The translations under genes were made by a program, and so were the position numbers. From positions 1 through 36,312 of the forward strand of contig QPIN01000039.1 of NCBI GenBank assembly GCA_003666385.1: DNA of 36,312 nt. The letters are read 5' to 3'. The stretch is from Methylococcales symbiont of Hymedesmia sp. n. MRB-2018 (GTDB lineage: Bacteria; Pseudomonadota; Gammaproteobacteria; Methylococcales; Methylomonadaceae). Each line of letters begins with the position of its first letter. Positions within the stretch are counted from its first letter, which is position 1. A model generated the notes under the pieces. It was given only the letters and a program-made list of their open reading frames with translations. It searched no databases and was not told where the DNA came from. Shown in pieces: positions 32,809 to 36,312 of the stretch.

Positions 32809-34182
32809 TCACTCTTCAATACGTACAATATCATCTTCGCCCGTATATTCACCAACCTGAGCTTCGATCATGACTAAATCAATTTTTCCATTATTTGCTA
32901 AGCGATGGAGCTTTCCCATTTGTATATAGGTAGATTCATTAGGTCGCACCAAAAAATGTTTGTCACCCACTGTAACTGTTGCTGTCCCGCTAACCACAAT
33001 CCAATGTTCATTGCGGTGATAATGCTTTTGCAAAGACAGCTTTGAACCTGGATTAACAACTAACCTTTTTACTTTATAACTTGCAGATGTCGCTAACACC
33101 TCATACGTGCCCCAAGGACGCTGAACTAAACGATGTATTTCGGCTAACTCGGGTTTTTGCTTTTTGACCTGAGCAACAACTTGTTTAATTTTTTCAGAAC
33201 AGCCTTTTTTAGACACTAAAATCGCATCTGCTGTATCAACAATCACTAGATCATCAATATCAACAAGTGCAATTTGACGGTCGAGGGTAATTAATAAATT
33301 TCCAGATGAATCAATACAAATTGGCTCTGGTCCATCTGTTGTTCTTGCCAAAACAACATTCTCATTCATTTCCGTTTTTGTTTCATCATACAGGGCATCA
33401 AAACTACCCAAGTCTGACCAGCCCATGTCACACGGTACCATTTTCACCTTATTGGATTTTTCCATGACCGCGTAATCAATACTTTCTGCAGGAATTTCTT
33501 GCATTACCTTTAAATCTATCCGAACTTCCTTATGATCACTTTGTTCATCCAGTGCCTTAACACAAGCTTGATATATGTCGGGGGCATATTGTTGTAATTC
33601 ACTCAAAAACACACCCGCTTTAAAGCAAAACATTCCTGAATTCCAAAAGTAATTTCCTTGCTCAATATATCTCTTTGCAAGTTCTAGTGGAGGCTTTTCC
33701 TTAAAAGATAAAACCTCATTTCCCTTTGCCTCAATATAACCAAAACCCGTTTCAGGATACGTGGGTTGAATACCAAAGGTTACTAAATTACCTTGTTCTG
33801 CCAAGGCTTTTGCTTTTAATACCACACTGTCATAAGCCTTTTGATCTTTGATCAAATGATCAGAGCTTGTCACCAAAACCAATTCATCTGGGTCTAATGT
33901 CAAACATGCCAAGGCAATGGCGGGTGCAGTATTACGACCAACGGGCTCAAGCAAAAAACGAGAGGGTGAAGAGGATACTTGTAAAAATTGATCTGCTGCT
34001 AAAAAATATTGCTCAACATTTGTCACTATGCAGGTTGAAGAACATAAATCCTGGTTTCTAATTAGCACTTCCTGAAATAAGGATTTATTCTCAAACATAG
34101 GTACAAATTGTTTGGGTAACATGACCCGACTTAGTGGCCACAAACGTGAACCTGATCCTCCTGATAAAATTACATTAATCAT
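32809..34182 (-). CDS. manC: Mannose-1-phosphate guanylyltransferase / mannose-6-phosphate isomerase
   Basis: This 457-residue two-domain enzyme makes GDP-mannose for polysaccharides. The N-terminal nucleotidyltransferase has the pyrophosphorylase signature GGSGSRLWPLSR (residues ~8-19), LPKQF, EPVGRNTAPAIALA and FKEKPP. NYFWNSGMF and DMGWSDLGSFDAL follow. The C-terminal cupin (type II phosphomannose isomerase) has RPWGTYEVL, SLQKHYHRNEHWIVVSG and YIQMGKLHRLAN. It is slightly shorter than the usual 470-480 but has both domains. It stands alone here, with no other sugar-nucleotide genes next to it. The ribosome site (AGAGAAAG) is weak. Confidence 0.94.
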   Translation of the reverse strand: MINVILSGGSGSRLWPLSRVMLPKQFVPMFENKSLFQEVLIRNQDLCSSTCIVTNVEQYFLAADQFLQVSSSPSRFLLEPVGRNTAPAIALACLTLDPDELVLVTSSDHLIKDQKAYDSVVLKAKALAEQGNLVTFGIQPTYPETGFGYIEAKGNEVLSFKEKPPLELAKRYIEQGNYFWNSGMFCFKAGVFLSELQQYAPDIYQACVKALDEQSDHKEVRIDLKVMQEIPAESIDYAVMEKSNKVKMVPCDMGWSDLGSFDALYDETKTEMNENVVLARTTDGPEPICIDSSGNLLITLDRQIALVDIDDLVIVDTADAILVSKKGCSEKIKQVVAQVKKQKPELAEIHRLVQRPWGTYEVLATSASYKVKRLVVNPGSKLSLQKHYHRNEHWIVVSGTATVTVGDKHFLVRPNESTYIQMGKLHRLANNGKIDLVMIEAQVGEYTGEDDIVRIEE

Positions 34183-34215
34183 CTTTCTCTATTTTTCTTT
34201 AAAATTATTGACAAG

Positions 34216-34329
34216 TTACAAAGGCAAAATAACTCTAAATTCTCCACCTATTTCTTTAAACACAAGCTCTTTTTTATTTTGTACCGTTTCCCGATAAACC
34301 ATTGGCAAACCTCTGCCCAACTTAGCAAT
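34216..34329 (-). pseudogene. 3' fragment of an AlbA_2/HATPase_c_4-type ATP-binding protein
   Basis: The minus strand encodes AKLGRGLPMVYRETVQNKKE, then FKEIGGEFRVILPL and a stop at 34216. This matches the C-terminal pattern of RecG-like putative ATP-binding regulators (GRGIPxxYxE..., PxFxExGxxFxVxL). A stop at 34330-34332 and unrelated upstream sequence show that the rest is missing. It is a gene remnant; the call rests on about 35 residues. Confidence 0.45.
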
Positions 34330-34582
34330 CTAAGCAGTTACGGAGTACGCTGAGGAGTTACAATTTCACAATAACGGGATTTGATGCAATAAGACGCGCC
34401 TGCTTGCACAGGATTTTATTCACCTTTAAGACACAACGAAAGGAGCATAGTAAGCTATGTGACCTAAGTTGCAACGCCTAAGATGGACAAAAAGACCCAC
34501 CAGACGAGTGGGTTATTTGTTGCCAGTTGCCTTGCCTAAGGACACTTTATTAAAAGTGTCCTTGTCATTTAAAATAATACTG
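34330..34582. other. Non-coding gap with three hairpins
   Basis: This stretch holds CATAG/CTATG (34446-34459), ACCCAC/GTGGGT with a 7-base loop (34495-34513) and the strong hairpin at 34538-34563. The second resembles an intrinsic terminator stem but has only a short T-rich tail (TTATTTGTT). No protein is recognised here. Confidence 0.45.
34538..34563 (-). terminator. Strong hairpin after the comEA-like gene
   Basis: AAGGACACTTT and AAAGTGTCCTT form a perfect 11-bp stem with an ATTA loop, ending 20 nt after the comEA-like stop. It has no long U-tract in either direction. It may act as a terminator or an mRNA 3'-end stabiliser. Confidence 0.5.
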
Positions 34583-34870
34583 TTATTTCGTTTTCTTTTT
34601 TGGTTTTTTAACTACTTCTGAATCAGAAAACAGAATATCATCGGCATTTTCTTCAGCCGTCTTTTCACCAATACCTTTTACATTTGTCAAATCATTCAGT
34701 GACTCAAATGCTCCATTATCAGTACGATACTGAACAATGGCTTCTGCTTTTTTCTGCCCAATACCTACAAGCGATTCTGACAGTGTTTTTGCATCGGCAC
34801 TATTTACATTGACTGGCTTAGCAGTAACATTGAAAGATAAAATTGCTAATAAAATAATTAGTTTTTTCAT
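34583..34870 (-). CDS. ComEA-like helix-hairpin-helix protein
   Basis: This 95-residue protein starts at the ATG at 34870. GAGG lies 10 nt upstream, and the protein then begins with a signal peptide (MKKLIILLAILSFNVTA), whereas the longer frame from 34927 would bury it. The mature part is a single (HhH)2 domain: VNVNSADAKTLSESLVGIGQ, KKAEAIVQYR, then LNDLTNVKGIGEKTAEE. It ends in a Lys-rich tail (KKPKKKTK). ComEA-type proteins bind DNA in the periplasm during natural transformation. A single stand-alone domain like this is common in gammaproteobacteria. A competence role is plausible but not shown by the context. Confidence 0.85.
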   Translation of the reverse strand: MKKLIILLAILSFNVTAKPVNVNSADAKTLSESLVGIGQKKAEAIVQYRTDNGAFESLNDLTNVKGIGEKTAEENADDILFSDSEVVKKPKKKTK

Positions 34871-34927
34871 TATTTTGGATCCTCTTTTTTTTGAAATTTG
34901 GAATAAGTAAAATGCTAACCGAAGCAA

Positions 34928-35303
34928 CTGATTCCATCGCTAAACAATTTAGACCTATTTCCAATATTTTTCAAGAAATAAATCGCATAAGCCACCCTAT
35001 TATCTCCCATACTTCAGTATGAAAAGTATATTTGTATTGCCCGTCATTGTTTTTTCTGATCGTATAAAAGCTGTGAATAGAAAGAAGATTGCGCCTTTTT
35101 CATAAAATCTAAAAACAAATCAACAAAATACTGGCATTAATACGTCTCCTGCACAGGACAATAGGAGTTATGGGGAATCATTAGATGATGAATTTTCTGA
35201 GGTGTAGCGACTAAGAATGAACTTTATGGTTCAATGTGTGAGCCTGGATAGCTTGAGGATCTTGTGTTTTTTGGAAAAAAGCACAGAAAATGGCGTTGTT
35301 AAA
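34928..35303. other. Intergenic region, no gene recognised
   Basis: A small hairpin CATAC/GTATG occurs at 35008-35021. A plus-strand frame without a start codon ends in SPAQDNRSYGESLDDEFSEV at about 35207 and could be a gene tail. Nothing else is supportable. Confidence 0.3.
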
Positions 35304-35975
35304 TCAACTTTTTTGTTTAATCCAGTCTACACTCACTCGAACAATTTCATCAAACACTGATTGCTCTGTACGATCAATACGTTTAAGCAGATTAAAGGAG
35401 TGATTACCACCTTCAATGATATGTAAGGTGGGTTTAGGGGAAATGGTTTGCAAAAGTGATTCAAAAACCTCTAGTTTACACAAGGAGTCGCGTGTGCCTT
35501 GAAAGAACAGCATCGGCTCATGAATAACTTTGAGTAGATCAAAGCGAGGTTTATTAGATTTTCCTGGGGCATGCAAGGGGAATCCATATAAAATAATTCC
35601 AGCATATAAATCTTCTTTACAAGCAAGAATAGTGGCGTATTTACCGCCCATACTTTTACCAGATAGAAAAATTTGTTTGCGAGCAACGCCCGTTTTTTCG
35701 ATAACAGTGTCAATCACCTTATGCCAGGTTTCTTCAAGTACATGGGGGGTGTTTGGTGCATTAGTACCTCGTTCCATGTATGGAAAGTTAAATTTGACAG
35801 TTAATATATTATGCTTTGCTATACCTTCATGCATTTGACTGACAAATAGAGAATTCATGTCTCGCCCTGCGCCATGGGCAATAATCAGAACTGAGCTATA
35901 TTGCTTTGGAATTAACCATACCGATGAGATATCGGCTTTTTTTGTAATGGTAATCGTATGATGTTCTGTTTTCAT
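35304..35975 (-). CDS. Alpha/beta hydrolase (Tex30/KANL3-like, COG3571 type)
   Basis: This 223-residue soluble alpha/beta hydrolase has the oxyanion strand IIAHGAGRDMNS (residues 31-42). The nucleophile is in FLSGKSMGGKYAT (S108, GxSxGG), with the acid in FFQGTRDSL (D163) and the histidine in IEGGNHSFNLL (H192). The arrangement and the AHGAG motif fit the Tex30/KANL3-like group of small hydrolases. The substrate is unknown. It is monocistronic by appearance, between the comEA-like gene and an IS end. The start context lacks a strong Shine-Dalgarno sequence. Confidence 0.85.
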   Translation of the reverse strand: MKTEHHTITITKKADISSVWLIPKQYSSVLIIAHGAGRDMNSLFVSQMHEGIAKHNILTVKFNFPYMERGTNAPNTPHVLEETWHKVIDTVIEKTGVARKQIFLSGKSMGGKYATILACKEDLYAGIILYGFPLHAPGKSNKPRFDLLKVIHEPMLFFQGTRDSLCKLEVFESLLQTISPKPTLHIIEGGNHSFNLLKRIDRTEQSVFDEIVRVSVDWIKQKS

Positions 35976-36110
35976 AATGCGTAATTGAAAAAAACTCTCT
36001 GAGCCATTGCTTAATATTTAAAGCTATGCCGAGTTCTCATTATATACATTAACTTGATTTTTGTCGTTAACTCAGGATTAAAGTTATTGTCATTTCTAAA
36101 TTCACTATAA

Positions 36111-36128
36111 GAGACCTCAGCATAACCC
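36111..36128 (+). mobile_element. Probable left terminal inverted repeat of an IS
   Basis: GAGACCTCAGCATAACCC lies 34 bases upstream of the transposase start, and its reverse complement occurs (one mismatch) at 32636-32653. The position and the matching inverted copy fit an IS terminus. The other end of this IS is outside the window. Confidence 0.5.
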
Positions 36129-36150
36129 AAAAAATACGCATAAATTTTGT

Positions 36151-36156
36151 TATAAT
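36151..36156 (+). promoter_or_regulatory. Candidate -10 box of the IS transposase
   Basis: A perfect TATAAT lies 6 bases before the transposase ATG, just inside the presumed IS end. No good -35 element is seen, and the short leader would be unusual. Confidence 0.3.
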
Positions 36157-36161
36157 GCATC

Positions 36162-36312
36162 ATGCAAAAATCATTCTCAACACAATCCAACCTCTTCTTT
36201 TCAACCGCTGACTTAGAGCACCCTATTCTTCATAGTCTTGATGACACAGAAGCCTTGTTGGAATGGTCTGAAATAGAAACATTACTCACCTTAATTTATG
36301 ACTCTAACACAG
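36162..36312 (+). mobile_element. IS transposase, 5' part only (IS5/DUF772-type)
   Basis: The frame opens at ATG 36162 and runs off the right edge after 50 codons. It encodes MQKSFSTQSNLFFSTADLEH, then PILHSLDDTEALLEWSEIET and LLTLIYDSN. This resembles the N-terminus of IS5-group transposases with a DUF772 domain (hydrophobic W-x-x-I/L-E-x-L-L ... Y-D-x-N-x-G). The catalytic DDE domain is not in the window. An earlier ATG at 36155 is out of frame and stops quickly. Confidence 0.7.

Noticed and set aside
1..36312. CRISPR array or tRNA/rRNA genes
   Set aside because: No regularly spaced repeats with unique spacers and no cloverleaf or rRNA core sequences were seen by eye.

Overview
The window is AT-rich and carries gene sets typical of a free-living or host-associated gammaproteobacterium: a complete Na+-translocating NADH:quinone reductase operon (nqrABCDEF) with its flavin transferase ApbE and maturation factor NqrM, a FadE of the gammaproteobacterial FadE length and type, exonuclease I, and a MetA-type homoserine acyltransferase next to a P-loop protein. 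A Methylococcales- or Thiotrichales-like gammaproteobacterium would fit. That placement is an inference from gene content, not a taxonomic result. No rRNA, tRNA or CRISPR array was seen.

Layout. (1) 1-500: the end of a broken integron-type integrase and short interspersed repeats. (2) 508-6500, minus strand: a fatty-acid beta-oxidation operon in the order fadA-fadN-fadE. fadA and fadN are coupled by a one-base stop/start overlap, and a candidate promoter with repeated operator-like boxes lies upstream. (3) 6725-19063, plus strand: a defence island built inside a type I restriction-modification locus. hsdM, a DinD-like small protein and hsdS come first. Next come a TIR-domain protein with a 3-TM partner, a decayed second (ThsB-like) TIR gene, a DUF6765-like putative metal hydrolase coupled to a 4-TM protein, a DUF3800 protein with a frameshift, and a class II Fic protein. 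hsdR and a YgjP-type metallopeptidase close the island. (4) 19064-21200: a scrambled zone with a FkbM methyltransferase, a 3' fragment of a glycosyltransferase, hairpins and 33-bp direct repeats. (5) 21224-28557: the nqr operon plus apbE and nqrM, followed by a CBS protein, sbcB, a P-loop protein and metA. (6) 32636-36312: manC, a ComEA-like protein and an alpha/beta hydrolase, lying between two inverted copies of an IS end. The window stops 50 codons into an IS transposase.

The most informative signal is in the defence island. The first ~60 bases of hsdR occur intact at 15309 and again as decayed copies at 13165, 13200 and 14129. The copy at 13200 still has the same ATGA overlap with the upstream membrane-protein gene that the real hsdR has with fic. 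This indicates that hsdR once directly followed the DUF6765/4-TM module, and that the DUF3800 and fic cargo was added later at the start of hsdR. A matching scar (a 25-codon Bro-N/DinD-like remnant overlapping the hsdM stop) sits between hsdM and hsdS. The island therefore looks like a site of repeated cargo exchange. The TIR/3-TM and DUF6765/4-TM pairs are the best candidates for poorly described anti-phage modules.
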